DNA of 64,000 bases from Cyprinodon diabolis (GCA_030533445.1 CM060082.1:32569817-32633816), one strand, 5' to 3'. Shown: positions 48,054 to 61,744, counted from the stretch's first letter. Notes: generated by a model not told the origin, from the sequence alone. Numbers and translations are program-made.

Positions 48054-50906
48054 ACAAGGTCTTCAGAGTCTGAAGTAAAAGTGAAGGCGCACAAAGTCTA
48101 TTTTGCCTTAAGTCCAATGTAAACTTTTCACACCAGTGCTAAATTGGGTTTCCATCTCATCTGCTGGTGTTGGTGTATGATTGTGTTATTGAAATTATGC
48201 AATCAACACAGTCACCTAACAGGAAATAGTAAGTTCTTTTGTGTTTCATGGACATACTCATTTAATTATCTAGTAGGAACTGGTATTGGCCCAAGGTACA
48301 ATTAGCTGGTTCAATTGTCATGGTTGTAAATTCTTCCTTGACTCGAAAGCTGATCTAACCTGACCTTCAAAGAAAATGTATGGATTAGTGTCAAGAGAAA
48401 AACAGGGTAGTACCAACACTGCAGCTGACCATTAGACCACTATACTCTGAATTTAGGCTTCCCTTCTTGATCCTTTCAATCTTGCAGACTACATCTTGGT
48501 CTAAAAACCAACCCTTTCAACATGAAAGAACTATCAGAAAATAAAGATGAATTTTCACAGACACAAACAAAAAAGTATTTGGTTTATATATAAATAATTC
48601 CATTTCAGCTAAAGCAACAATGTGAATATAAAAAATTAAAAACTAACTTAAACAACTGTGATGTGGACTCTGTAATGCAAAACCACAGAACCATTTTAAT
48701 TTAGAGACGCCTCAGTCAGATATTGACATTGGAAAATGATCTAATAATGGTGAAAAAAAACAAATAGAATATATTGGACTGCATCTAAAATTCCTGATAC
48801 CAGCAAGCGGATAGAAATACTCCACTTCTGCTTAAAGTTTTGGCAAGTGGTTAAAAATAAATTGATAAGGTGTTCTCATCCCTATTGCTGTTTACTAATC
48901 TGCTCTGTGCTTGAATAATATCATTTGATAATCAATGAGTTGATCAAGTTTGATCAAACCTCTGTTAACCTCCAACACTACAAAATATGTAAAAAAAAGT
49001 TTGATATTGTATTGGGTCAGTATTGGTATCTGTCAATTGTCAAAGCTGCGATATTGGTATTGTAAGTGAAAAGTTGTACCAGGACATACCTATTTTGAAT
49101 CAAAAGAACTTGCATTAGATAAGAGGAAGAAAAATGTTTTTTATAATATTGGACATAAAAGTAGATTTTTTTATATAAAGCAGGAAGAAAAATGTAGTAT
49201 TGATTACAAAAACATTCCTTCTCTCACACAAAGAAATTACAAAGCAATCTCTTTGGTTTAAAAAGAGAATATTTTGCCCTGCGACAACAAGAAAGTACAC
49301 AACTGCTCCCAATGTGTTGATGATAAGCTGCCTACAAGCTGGTAGCAATGATGGTGACAGTAAAGTCAGGTTGCTGACTGACTGAGGTTGACTTAATGAG
49401 AGAGTGCGGAACCTCTGGAAGACACACACACTAACATATCGCACATGCAATAAATGTGCCAAAGATCAAAACAGCCTCTGGGCAAATAGTTCTTCCCTAG
49501 CCACATTACTTCAGAGTCACAGTGAAGCAACTTAATACCATCTGTTTTGTACCTCCATCTTCCATAAATGCTTTTTAAATGAGTAAGGGAATACTGGTAC
49601 GATGACATACCTCCTACTCAAACCAGCACAAAATCATTACAAGTCACCTTGGCAGCTTTTAGCATCATCTAAATGCATCTAAAGTCACCACCAAGAATAT
49701 GTCTAAAACATTAAAACTGCACCTGGCATTTGGATGAATCATTACCTCCCGGCAAAGATAAAAATATTACATAAAATACACAGCCCTCCTCTGTAATGAA
49801 TGATGGCTACTAGGAGACTCCTGGAAAACTTGACATCTGAGACAGGTTTGGCTTTTGACATAAGAAAACTATTGCTCTAAAAAAGTTTGTGTGTAAAGGG
49901 CATTTTTTTCTTTCTTTTTTCCTGGCCAAATGTTACGTATTTCCTCTTAGAACTGAGCCATTTTTGTGTAACAGATAATGAGTTCCGCCTTGAGATAATG
50001 GCATGTTTATCCACATGATTTAGAGAAATTTACAAACGTTTACAGAGCCTCAAATGCAAATTAAAGGACACCATTATAGAGAATGCACAAAGAAAATACT
50101 GCACACATGCTTAGTTTGCCATTTTGATAGTCCCATATATTGAGAAACTAAATGTTTGCCCATTAATTCCCACACCAACAATGTGAAAAGGATAAATAAT
50201 GAAGGACACCAAGAATAAATCTGTAAAAAACAGGACTAAACCTAGTTTTAAAACCAAAACTGCTGTCTGGAAATTCCAAGACAATACTTAGAGTATGTAT
50301 TTAATTATGATAGTTGATCCCTTTTATTTTACATGTTGTTTTTTTTCTTTCAACCAGTATTCATATAAACTTTTAACATGCCCTTTAAAGAGATTTTATT
50401 AGACAAAGAAAATTTAGGCTCTACCAAAAAAATACAAGATTAAACAGAAATTACATTTAATTTAGAGTTTTCTTATGAAATTTCACACCTTAAACAAATC
50501 CATTTTACAGCTGAATGTATAATTTTTTTTGAGGCGTTAAAAGTGTAGCTCATTTGCATGGTTAATATTCGGAGCAGAATTCATAATTTGTGAGAGGACA
50601 GTAGAGCACAAAAAAATTTCACTCATACTTTAAAGTCCAGTGGAATGCACTTAAAAGGAATGAATTGCACTCTAAAGGACATAGAGCATTACAAATCAGC
50701 GCTGAGAAAATCTTAAATGCCTCTATTAAATGCAATCCTTGAAAATCAGGTTTATGAAATTTACTTTTAACAAATCAGAATTTGTAATTCAATAACATGA
50801 AGACCAAATGGAGTTCCAAAATATTTTGTGACTAAGGCAGTTTTATACACATTGGACTTTAGAGAATATTAAAACAGTATGCTTTATATAAGCATGCACA
50901 ATGTGT
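48054..50906. other. Intronic stretch without recognised element
   Basis: AT-rich. Frames at 49115-49462 and 49393-49608 show no domain. No repeats could be named. Confidence 0.55.
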
Positions 50907-51058
<152 letters not shown>

Positions 51059-51084
51059 TGATTGTATCATTGATATTGTTTGTT

Positions 51085-51443
51085 GATGTTTTTTTTCATG
51101 CTTCATTCCTGCTGGGGTTGCAAGTGGTGCTCCAGCTGTCAACATACGAGAGGCAGGGTGCACCCTGTACAGGTCGCCAGGCCATCGTAGGGTTACACAG
51201 AGACAAACAGGATATACAACATTTCACGTACACATTCACACCTAATGAGAATTTAGAGAAGCTAATTAACCTAAAAGTCATGTTTTTGGACTGTGGGAGG
51301 AAGTTGAAGTCCCAGAGAGAACCTACGCATGCACAGGGAGAACATGCAAACTCCGTGCAGAAAGACCCCGGGCCGGGAATGGAAAAAAAACCCTTCTTGC
51401 TGCAAGGCAGAAGTGCTACCCACTGGTCCAGTGAGCAGCCCTG
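51085..51443 (-). mobile_element. Fish SINE, near full length
   Basis: This is the reverse of the copy at 61360-61744, with all blocks in order: the tail-side TTTCATGCTTCATTCCTGC, CACCCTGTACAGGTCGCCAG, ACACAGAGACAAACAGGATA, CACACCTAATGAGAATTTAG, ATGTTTTTGGACTGTGGGAG, CATGCAAACTCCGTGCAGAA and the tRNA-like head CTGCAAGGCAGAAGTGCTAC. Target duplications are not clear. The tail is replaced by, or adjoins, the GATA/GACA array. Confidence 0.85.
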
Positions 51444-53687
51444 ATATCAAATCATTAAGGCTAAAAAAAATGAGAGATCTTATGACATACCACACCGACT
51501 AATGCAACAATTTATACACAACTGCATGCTTAATTTTTACTGATGCCTTTAGGATAAATGGACTTCAGCAATGAATAATTTTTTAGAAAAAAAACCCTGA
51601 AACGTTAGAACTGTAAATATACAGTCATATATTTATATTACTGTTTTCATGTATTTTTTACTGTTTCTAAGGCTGCACTTTAAAAAAAGGAAATTTGTCT
51701 GGAGGGCAATTCTTATCGAAACTTATTTTTGTTTACATTTGTGTACACGAAATGACAAAATAAAATCTGTCTCTAAAGATACTTTAATTAGAGGCACTGA
51801 TATTACAATATAAAAAGACCTAAAAACTGCAGCAGGGTGGTTTTTAAACCTAAAGGTTGCCATGGTTTTTCTAAAGGGCTTTTGCTGGTAAAAATGTTTA
51901 AGTCTGGTGCTCATTAATCCCTAAATTAATATTGTGCTCAAATAAAATTAGAAAGGGGATTTATTTCCAGTTGAACAAACAACCATTTTATAACTGTCTC
52001 TATTACTTAGCTATTGTTTTCTATATCTAGAGGTTATTTGATAACCTGAGGAGGGAACTAATATCGCCAACAAGAACATACTACGGTACATGGTCTTTGT
52101 TTATCTTTTCTTGGCTGCCTCAACACAAACTGAAATGCATGAAAAGATAAAGGTATGCATAGAAGCTAACAGATGGTGTGAATCTTAGCCATGCAAATAT
52201 TGTTCAGAAGTTAACACATTAAAAGGAACACCGCTGTGAGAGGTGTTAGGAGGCGCCATGGTGGGAGTAAAACTGTTCGGTTACTGAAGCAGTACAGACA
52301 GGAATGTACACCTGGATAATCAGTGCTTGGAGCTCTGTGACCTATGTTTAGAAAATAATCATTCATCATCATCATTTCACTGTTCATTGATCAAGAACTT
52401 GCAAATACTGTACATGGAACTCACCTAAAAACTTGCCAATCATCAAGCTGTTTAAGACACTGTGTTATTATAAAACATACTTTTGATGTCTGAAATATAT
52501 ATTTTCCCCAATAAATTATTTAGAAGTTATTTAAAGCAAAAAAGAAACATTTCATTGGCTTGGTTTCTTTTTGTGATTTATGACTTAATGAATTCGCAGA
52601 ACCAGTAAAAATATGCAAAAATAGATTTATTTTTAGATGAAACTCCATAGATAAACAACTCATGCTTCATCTGAAAAGCATGCATTTGTAAGCACTGGGT
52701 GAGCTTTCTGGCTGAGCAGGAAGCATTAATGAATGCAATCTCTAAAACACCAGAAAACAAGAGAAAACCCTGCAGTGAGCACTTGCCTTCATCCGGCAGT
52801 GGTAAATTGACTATTTGGTGATACAGAATTAAGGACATTTTTACGATCAGTGCAATATGCAAAAAAGTGCATTTGTCATGTTTGATTTACTGCATTTGGT
52901 GAAGGGTGTAATTCATGTGAAAATACATATTACATTACACAACTAAATAAGTCATAAACTAAACCACACTTTTCAAATGCATCTTAAAACTACTTTATAA
53001 TGCTATTCCTTCATCAAAATCATGCACAAAGTGGTATTTCCCTTGATTCAATTATGTCTGAGTATACCTCATGAACTCTGCTTCCTAAGGAGTAGCCCCT
53101 CCTTGACATTAGAACCTGTGTTCGAATGTCTACCCTAAACCCTAAATCCTTTAATCGCTATATAGAGAGGTGAATACATAGTGGAATTTTTAGTGACCTC
53201 AATTAACTGACCTTTATGAAAACTGATCACTACTTTTCATTCCTCGTCTGTCAAAAAGTGCCTGTGCCATTTTTTATTGTTATTGTGACTGCCACTAACC
53301 GATCTGCCCCGCAAGCACAATTCTTACCATCAGCTCATTTGTGCATGCGCAACCAGATATATATCCGGGTTTCCATAAATAATGTAATTATAGTAATAAT
53401 ATCTTATCTAATATCATATCTATCCTTACATATATTTCTATCACTAAATAATGCTAACACACATCTTTAAGAAATTTTTTATGACTTTTCTGAGACAATT
53501 TTGATGCTTTTTCTATTCTCTCCGATAAACTGCTTGTGGCATCATCACCAGGCATGTTCAGAGTAGTCTGGTAATATATGATTAAACCATGTTTATCTGC
53601 ATTTTAGTTGTTTCTTTCTTTCTTTAGGTTATGCACTATACACCATGGAAAGAAAAAACTAAAAAAGAATAGAGTTATGTTTTAATC
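51444..53687. other. Intronic stretch without recognised element
   Basis: AT-rich; nothing assigned. Confidence 0.55.
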
Positions 53688-53692
53688 CAAAG

Positions 53693-54456
53693 TGTCAGGA
53701 ATCCAGTTTGTGTGGTCTGTTTGTGTCTGTCTGTCCCTCCACCACCAGGTGGCGCCCTGTCATTGTTGGTCCTCCCTGCACTCCTGCGGCTCTTTGGATC
53801 ATTATCTCGAGGAGTACTTAAGCAGTGGACTGTCCCTACCTCGACGCCAGAGTGTTTGCCAGTTTTTGGGTACTCTAACCATGCTTAGATTAGCAGAGTC
53901 TAACCTGAGTCTTTGTTTCAGTAAGCCTAGTTGAGATTTTGTTTCTCTGAACCTAACCTTGTTTTTGTCTTTGCCTTTGGTAGAAAGTCCTCCTGCGTAC
54001 TGGATGTTTGGCCTTCTTCCTCTGGAAGGATTGTTTACAGAGTTCACACTGAGCAGGGGAGAAACCTCCACATATGCCGTTCAAGTCCCTCACGGAAATC
54101 CAAGTAACAGTCCGCTCCGTTGCTCCTCCGGGTCCTAATTATGTCTACCAGTCCACTCTTCAACAAGTCCCCTCTTCTCAGGATCAACCCACACATTCTG
54201 GATTCAAAGTGAGAGAAGAACCCCCCCCCCCCCCCCAAACGCGAGTTCCTCACTAGCTTCAACCTTACAGCATTCAAGATTCCTACGGCCCCTGAACTAA
54301 CCGTTGTGATATCCTCTCCAGACTTTTTTAGTTCCTGTTTACCAGCTTTCTGAGTTCCAGATCTACCCCCTTCAACCCTACCTCAATAAACCTGTTAAAC
54401 CTTTGCCTTGGTCTTGAGTGGTTCTCTGCATCTTTGGGTCAGACCACATGATGACA
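53693..54456 (+). mobile_element. Solo LTR, 764 bp, of a different family, with 5-bp target duplication
   Basis: It begins TGTCAGGAATCCAGTTTG and ends CCACATGATGACA (inverted ends TGTCA/TGACA). CAAAG flanks it at 53688-53692 and 54457-54461. The AATAAA signal is at 54385-54390. A run of 16 C at 54221-54236 lies inside. The sequence is clearly different from the family at 16796 and 42204, although the layout is similar. No internal coding region. The open frames inside are not genes. Confidence 0.9.
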
Positions 54457-54461
54457 CAAAG

Positions 54462-54929
54462 CTGAAAAAGTTAGCTCCCGGAAGTAGCATAGGACCCCAT
54501 TTGCGGCACAGACGAGTGATAAAACAGAAAGGATTTTAAGGCATTTATTTTCTCAGGCAAAACATTATTAATCTTTAACACTTTCTAGTTTAGTATGGCA
54601 TGTGCAAATGAGCCAATGGTACGGATTGTGCTTCCAAGACGGATCAGGAAGTGACACCGATCACTACTTTCCAAGGGGCATTGTGGGAAGTTTCGAGTCC
54701 ATTACTGCCATATATGGTGATTATATAGTTATTAGGGTGGACGTTTAGACACAGCCAAAGTGCCTATATTCCGCTAATCTGCACAGGGACAGCATCTGTT
54801 TTTTTTTTAGCTTAAGTCTAAATCACAAAACTGAGAAATCTAGGTATTTGTTAAGGCTTCAGACGCGCCATTATATAGAGGCGTCATGCAATGGTCAGCA
54901 CCACATACTATAACGGAGTGTTTTTCTTA
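54462..54929. other. Intronic stretch, possibly repeat-derived
   Basis: A GC-richer patch with CATTGTGGGAAGTTTCGAGTCC (about 54679-54700) looks like dispersed-repeat sequence, but no ends were found. Confidence 0.35.
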
Positions 54930-55245
54930 TGAATGTGCAAAAAGAAAACTCATATTTCATAACAAATTATTACCCATATAGTGCTAAAGGAATTATTACA
55001 TCATGAATCTAAAGAAAGTAGTGTGGCCAAAAAGACCACTATTTGCAGAATAAACCAATTTGGGAGCTACAGCTAGTGTGCGGATCCATCTTTGTCTTAT
55101 CTGTGTTGCCTTCATAGTCCGGCACTAAGTCTTAACTATCTCAGGATGTGCGGGATTTTTGAACCTTTTTGTAAGAAAAGAACTCTTATTTCGTAACAAA
55201 TGAAAACCCACATAATACTAAAGGGATTATCACATCCTATTCATC
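54930..55245. repeat. About 80-bp direct duplication, 226 bp apart
   Basis: The segment at 54932-55008 (AAAACTCATATTTCATAACA, CCATATAGTGCTAAAGGAAT, TATTACATC) reappears at 55158-55234 as AGAACTCTTATTTCGTAACA, CCACATAATACTAAAGGGAT, TATCACATC. Similarity is roughly four bases in five by eye. It is probably part of an unclassified repeat. Confidence 0.65.
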
Positions 55246-56773
55246 CCTATAGTTAAAAGCCTGTTAGAAAGGCTTAGAAAAGCATGATATACGACCCTTA
55301 AGCAAAATAAATTCATTGATTATGATGTCACCTTTATATTGAAATGTTATGACTATAATGTATGTTCTAAGTTAAATAAATCCATTTAAAACTGTGTTTC
55401 ACACTTTTTTCCATGCTGTTGTGTTCCTATTTTTATTTTTTTTTTGTTTTCACTTCTTTTGTTGTTTTTTAAGGAGAAAAAACATAATTAAAAAGATCTT
55501 CAGATGTTTACAGTAGAATCTTAACCATAAAATGCAACCCAAAACAATAATGATCGGGTAAGCGAGAGCTGCTGGTTAATGACAAATTATTTTAAAGGGT
55601 AATTTGAAAAACAAAATCTTTCATGGATGTGAGCATTTTGCTTTCAACTGGATTTTTGGTAGTTTCAAAGGGTATCAGTATTAAAATGACCATTCAAGCA
55701 TTAATGGTGTAGTAGGGTTCTAAAACAGAAAGATATGCCAAGTGAAAAAAATCAAAGCTTCTGAATTTTATTAAGGGCTATTATATTAACACTTTTCCAT
55801 TATCATGAGGGAAATCTACAAATACAACAAAAACAATATAAACATAATTGCATATTTGGGCACAAATAACAAGTAAATTAAATTCATCATAGTCATTTAA
55901 ACCCTGACAATTATATTTCTGTACTTATAGGCAGTGTATCTAAAGGAAAAAGAAAACCGCAACATGGTCTGTGATTTTCTTCCCTCTTTCCGGAGTGCAA
56001 ATTTTAGAACAACTCAGGTATTGCCATTTGATGTATTGTGAGATCAGCTGGGTTGCCTCTGCACTTTGAGGTTACAAATATAAAGGCAGCATGAATAAAA
56101 GCTAGCATGGCTCCACATGTAACTTGTCATACAAAGTAGGAAGATTCTGGGTTCTGAGGTCTGCATCCCAGCCTCATGCTTTCAGGTAAGGCGTTGAAAT
56201 GTCAGGATAGAATGAAATCTTATCTCCATTCTATAACAGATTGTATTTCTCATTACAATTTCATGTTAAAACACTACATTTATCCACCGTAATGACCCAA
56301 CACATCACAGTAATAACAGCAGAAAATTGCAGTTACATAGCATAACTTTTTTTTTTTTTCTCTGAATTGCATGGTAGTTCATCATAACATGACATGAATC
56401 GGCAAAGCTACTTATTTTTCCTGCAACGACCCGCTCTTTTCTCAGCAGTACAGTCAACTTCCAACAACCATAAAGCAACCACCTTGATTTAAATTGTCCT
56501 TTGAATGATGCCTATCCTAAATACAGCTCCCACCTCATAATCTCCATCATTTCCTTCAATTACATTCCCAGTCCCCAGGCACCAATCAATCTCTGGTTTC
56601 TTTTCTGGTTTTAAAGCCACACACTATCTGTTGCTCTTAATAACAGTGACAGCCTTCTGTCCTTTCTCCTAGCAAGCTGTTAAATGCTGTGAGGTGAGAG
56701 CAGATGACCAAGTGCAAAAGAAACCAAGAGGGAAAATATGTAAGCATGTGTGTGTGCATAGCTAGATTATTAC
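55246..56773. other. Intron 2 sequence nearest the upstream exon
   Basis: AT-rich, unremarkable. The donor of exon 2 lies at its right end (56773-56772). No enhancer could be identified by eye. Confidence 0.55.
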
Positions 56774-56904
56774 CTGTTCTTTGACAGATGCCAGGATTGA
56801 CGATGCTGTCTCCGTTTCAGGTCTGTCTCCATTGGAGGCAAGCATCCCAGGGGCAACCATAGCCCCCTTCTCCTGCTCTGCTGGCTGGTCTGGCACTGGC
56901 ATTG
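56774..56904 (-). CDS. ctnnd2: ctnnd2 internal coding exon 2 (N-terminal region)
   Basis: A 131-nt exon: two bases complete a codon begun in exon 1 (an alanine codon GCA if exon 1 ends in G), then 43 codons follow. They start [18 protein letters not shown] and end [12 protein letters not shown]. The MPVPDQP block, the NGD...ETET stretch and the SILASVKEQ block leading into the coiled coil identify CTNND2. ARVCF shares only the SILASVKEQ part. The acceptor is TTGTGTTATTATTAG|CA (AG at 56906-56905) and the donor CAG|GTAATA at 56774/56773. The open frame beginning further upstream (to 56965) reads through the acceptor and is not the gene start. The true start is in exon 1, outside the window. 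Exon skipping would break the frame. Confidence 0.96.
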
Positions 56905-56906
56905 CT

Positions 56907-58620
56907 AATAATAACACAAAAATAGAGCAAAAATGTGTATGTTTAAAAAAGAGCATGCTTAACAATCAAATTTGTTATGAGGCTATCCATAGAAACTTAT
57001 ATTTAAATAAACACAATCCACAAAGAAATTTGCCATTGTGCTCAACAACCCTCAGTTCACAGTGACTGGTTGGGGCACGTAAATAAAGCAAACAAACAAC
57101 TATTTCATTAATTAATCTGCAATACACTCAAGCACACAGCTCAACTTGTCACATTTAGTGTGTTACTTTACAAACAGAGGTCCTGGTAGACTTGTTAAAA
57201 TGTGATGCCCCACTTACCACATTTAAAATACTCTATCTAGGCAAGTGATACATGTTGGAAAAGGAATTTTAAAGACAAGAATCAGTTTAGTGATTGCTAT
57301 CTAGGGAAAAGAAGCACACATAGAATGTGGATCTGTGTTAAACCCACATGAGTTGCTTAAGCACCATCTAACCAAATATGATCATTAAAATCGGTCCAGC
57401 ATGGATTCTCCTGACCGCCCCCAACGCCTTTGATGTTTTACAAACAGCTGTATTCATTAAGTATAGAATGCTTTACAATGAGGCTCTTTTAAAAGTACCT
57501 TAAAAATGTACGCAGTTAATAATTATGCTATTAATTAGGCAACATTCCTGTATCAAAAAACACTGTATTTGTGGACATGATGCAATATTCTACTCTTAAA
57601 AATGGTATTTCATAAATTGAAAGTGAAAAATCAACATTGAAAGAATGAAGTTTGCAAAAATAATACTGTGCATTTAATCTAATGTGTTTTGCATGGTGCA
57701 TTTTGTGTTTGTCCAATCATAAATGTGAGACAACATAGTTGGTCTGCAAATCAAATACATATTCATTCCCATGGCCTCCAAGCTAACTGTAAAACAGGCT
57801 GCTAGGTAGATAGGACAATGTTTGTAAATAAAATATCCGACTAAGAGGCCCCGCGGATAGTAATTTTTACTCTCACTGACAAACACTACTTCGGTGTCTG
57901 GCATCTCCCCTCCTGAGTGAACATGAGTCACCGCAGCCTGGCTCCTAAACAACCAGAAACCCAGACAAAGAGCAAATTAGACGTGCTGGCTGGCGCTCAC
58001 ATTTTTCCTGAATGAAACAGCCAAATCTGGAAGCTGAAAGACTTCTTACTGCTTTTGTGGAATCATACATTTGTTCTCAAGGGAATAGCTCTTGGAATGA
58101 ACCAGTGGCCAAAGACAGAACAACCTTGTTAAAATACTAGCAATGTAATAAATCGTTTGGACAGCACAACTTCTGCTTTACATTTTACATAATTCCTAAG
58201 AGGAATTGTTTCTTTTTTTACTTGAAGTTTAACAAAAATGAAAATATATATTATCTATTACTTGGTTGAACATGTTATCCAGGTGAAGCATAAAATTCAT
58301 GGTGGATATAAAAATACATTGCAATTAAAAGGTGAACTGCTTAGAAAAGCTGAGTTAAGAATATATTTTATAAAAAGTAGAATGCCCTTTTAGTGTTTCC
58401 AAAAATAGTTTTACCCATGAAAAACCAAGTTCTTGATAGCTCAGCACTGAAAATTAGGAACTTAACTGAAATGATAAGGTAGATATTCTTCATTCTTCAT
58501 GATTTCTTATAAAATAAAGTCTTAAATAACGAATAGTTCATGGTTTGAAATGTCAGTGAACATACTGGGTACAACATCATGTAGTATGTGTATCAAGACA
58601 TATTACCACCTTATCTAAGT
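56907..58620. other. Intronic stretch without recognised element
   Basis: AT-rich; the frames at 57531-57716 and 57674-57952 show no domain. Confidence 0.55.
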
Positions 58621-58621
58621 G

Positions 58622-59925
58622 TGCAGTCCTTCCAGGAAATATTCACAGCACTACACTTTTTTCAAATTTATTTATGCTACATTCTTATTACAAACAGTAT
58701 CTGGTAAAGTCTCTCTCCTCATAAATCTATACACAACACCCTGACAGTGTAAAAAAAGTGGTTTGGTAGCAATCAGAGCATCAAGTCTTTTTGGATATAG
58801 TTTCACAAGTTTTTCTCAGCTATCTTTGGGAAGTAAGACCTATTCTTCTTTACATCTTAAGTTCTATCAGCTTGAGGCAAATAATGAACTGTGACTCCAG
58901 CACCCTAAGCAGGATTTTATCCAGGATGCCTGCATATTGCTTCATTTACTTTTCACTCTTACCTAACTAGGCTGCTGGTTCAAAATCCCCATAGCATGCC
59001 ACTGCAACCTCTATGCTTCACAGGATGGTTTAGGCTTCTAAACATGATGCTCTGTACACCATTGAGTTCAGTCCTTGTCTCATCAGCTCAGAATTTGGTC
59101 TCTGATTGTCTGAGAGTACTTCTTGTGCCTTTTTGGTAAACTCCAGACAGGATGCCATGTGCCTGATTGGTGGATTGCTGCAGCGATCGGTGCCCTTCTA
59201 AAACCTTCTCGTTTCTCCACAGAGGAACAATGGAGCTCTGACAGAGGGACTATGGGGTTCTACGTCACCTCCTTGCCTTAACCCCCAGATTCAACATTCT
59301 CCATGTTCGCTCCACTGTTACTTAATGAGAACAGATCCACATTATCTTTTAATCCTCCATCTTTTACAATCAAAATACAGAGAAACTCCCATTTGATGTT
59401 CCACTCAGGCCCTCTTGGCGTCCCACGCATGCTCTCTTCGAAGTTCACAGAACTTTGAGCAGAACTTGATGGTGTATCATGGATATAGTAGGCGCTGCTT
59501 TTCACAGACATGCAGAGCCGGTCTGCAACTGACCTGACATGGACAGGAAGGGAGGATGAGGGATCTGGGAGTAAGACAGTATACAGAAAGGTATGTGTCT
59601 CTCCTAATTACATCCAATTAACTGAATATACCACAGGTGGAATCAGTTTAACCTTTAGAAAGACCTCAAGGATGATCAGTGGAAATAGTGTACACCTCAG
59701 CTCACTTTTGAGCTCAAAGGCCAATAAAGGAAGTGAATATTTGCATAGATGTGAATTCTTAGTTTTGTTTTTTAATAAATTTTGTAAAAATCTAAGCAAA
59801 AAACCAAAACATTTTTCACACATGAGGAGAAGAATTTTCAGCAAAAAGATTTGGAATATGGATTTGACCTAGATAAATATGGAAAAAGTGTCCAGATGCT
59901 CTGTGATTATTTGGACAAAACGTCA
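58622..59925 (-). mobile_element. Mosaic Tc1-like transposon relic
   Basis: The left end CAGTCCTTCCAGGAAATATT, CACAGCACTACACTTTTTTC and the right end GAAAAAGTGTCCAGATGCTC, TGTGATTATTTGGA are decayed inverted repeats of the Tc1 type widespread in teleosts. On the minus strand near 58960-59020 a frame reads VKHRGCSGMLWGF (transposase VKHGGGSIMLWGCF motif), and GATGAGACAAGGACTGAACTC near 59075 matches the DETKIEL region. At 59590-59800 ACCACAGGTGGAATCAGTTT and CTCAAGGATGATCAGTGGAA are conserved terminal-side sequence. The part at about 59281-59590 does not follow the family order and may be an insertion or replacement. Confidence 0.75.
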
Positions 59926-61348
59926 ATGCTATTCAAGCCACTCAGCCAGGTACATTTGTTCATGCTCAATGCTGGTTAGAACACCTACATCAAATGGATG
60001 TTGAAATGTAAATCAAATGTAAAGTCTTACTTGGTAAAGATCTAAACAAGCTCTGAAATTTATTTTCTTAGCATTTATTGACAGAAAATGTTATAATATC
60101 AGCTCATAAGATTAAACCCAATAAATACAAGCTACATTGTGTCATATCCACTATGCTCGGTATATCAACCAGCAATTACACGTCTGCCTGTCCTCGAGAA
60201 ATGCTGTCTCATAAGACAGGATTATCTTAATGACCTCCAAAAAAAAAAAAAAAAACCCTGGAGTACTTGTACTTTGGAGACACCACATGCATCAAAACAT
60301 ATCTTGCCTGTGGAAACCAATAATTCAATATATAGAGCACAGAAAGAGTCTTTCTGATTAGCATCCAGCAGGTGCTATGCTCAGAAAATTGCAAAGTTGG
60401 CTCACTGTATATTGGCTGCTGCAGGGGTAATTCTGGTGCCAACACATTTACCATCATAAGTCATAACACAGTGGCACCACAAAGCTATTGTTCAATAGAC
60501 ATTCTCCGTCCTACAGGGTACAAAGTCACAAAAACCTTTAATTGAGTTTTTGTAGCTCTTCAGTTGTAGCTCATCTTAAGTGGTTAAATAAAGACTGACT
60601 TTCCATTGAATTGGTAAGGAGTGATCATCTGACATTTTAATCGGTCAAATCTGAGACTGAAAAAACGCTTTTTATTTTACACAGTCTTTATTTAGACTCA
60701 GTCTTATTCTAATCTCCTTTGAAAAAGCAAAGCACGAGGCAACAAAAACATTAAAAATAAGAATAAAGGTTCCTTTTTTCACTTAGATGTTTTAGGCAAG
60801 CTAATGTGGTGTGTATATTTGAATGATAATGAATTTAGACCTGCAGGTTCTGCGTTGAACAAACACTTCACAGTGCAAAAACAGAGCATGGACAACAGAT
60901 GATTACATTTACAGGATCACTTACAGGTTAATTAGGATAAACAGCACCTGACTCACTTATAACTTGTTTCAGACATGGATGTAATCTTATTCAGGTTTCA
61001 GGGAAATGTGGAGTGTATTCCTCATGCCAATTAGAAAGAGGTAGGCTAAACCCTGAACAGGTTAGTGATCTTAGAATTAAATCAACACATAACCATGCAC
61101 TAATTTCTAGGGTTTATTTTTAATGACAAATTCAAATATTGGTTATTTATCCTGACAATTATGGATACAGACTGCCAAGGAAACACCTCCATGACTCAAA
61201 AAACATGCAAAGTTCCTAGAGTATTTATTTAAATCAGAGAACTGTTCCTGCGATAGAGCAATAATTTCATTTGAGCTCTAGAATAAATAACTGTTACCAA
61301 AAATGTTAAAACATTTCATGAATGATCAAACTACTTTTAGCAATACTG
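59926..61348. other. Intronic stretch without recognised element
   Basis: AT-rich; an A16-type run lies at 60239-60255. Nothing else was assigned. Confidence 0.55.
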
Positions 61349-61359
61349 GGACAGAGTTT

Positions 61360-61744
61360 CGGGTCTGCTCAGTGGAAAAAGTGGGTAGCACTGCTGCCTT
61401 GCAGCAAGAAGGTTCCGGGTTAGATTCCTGGCCCGGGGTCTTACTGCATGGAGTTTGCATGTTCTACCTGTGTATGCATGGATTCTCTCCGGGTACTCCG
61501 GCTTCCTCCCACAGTCCAAAAACATGACTGTTAGGTTGATTGGCTTCTCTAAATTCTCCTTAGGTGTGAGTGCTTGTGTGAATGGTTGTTTGTCCTGTTT
61601 GTCTCTGTGTTGCCCTGCGATGGACTGGCGACCTGTCAAGGGTGTACCCCACCTCTCGCCCATTGACAGCTGGAGATAGGCACCAGCACCCCTCGCAACC
61701 CCGGCAAGGATAAGCGTGACGGAAAATGGATGGATGGATCGATT
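61360..61744 (+). mobile_element. Complete fish SINE, 385 bp, with 11-bp target duplication
   Basis: GGACAGAGTTT occurs at 61349-61359 and 61745-61755. The 5' head GTGGGTAGCACTGCTGCCTT, followed by GGTTCCGGGTTAGATTCCTGG, is tRNA-like, with A-box and B-box positions for RNA polymerase III. The middle includes GGAGTTTGCATGTTCTACC, CCTCCCACAGTCCAAAAACA and TTAGGTGTGAGTGCTTGTGT. The 3' part, CGATGGACTGGCGACCTGTC, resembles a LINE tail and ends in GGAAAATGGATGGATGGATC. It is the reference copy for the fragments at 2255, 19637, 30865 and 51085. The frames at 61303-61527 and 61337-61663 are translations of the SINE. Confidence 0.93.

Noticed and set aside
56905..56965. Upstream extension of the exon 2 reading frame to an ATG at 56965
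   Set aside because: The sequence between is intronic, with an acceptor TTATTAG at 56911-56905. The MPVPDQP block continues from exon 1 in known CTNND2 proteins.
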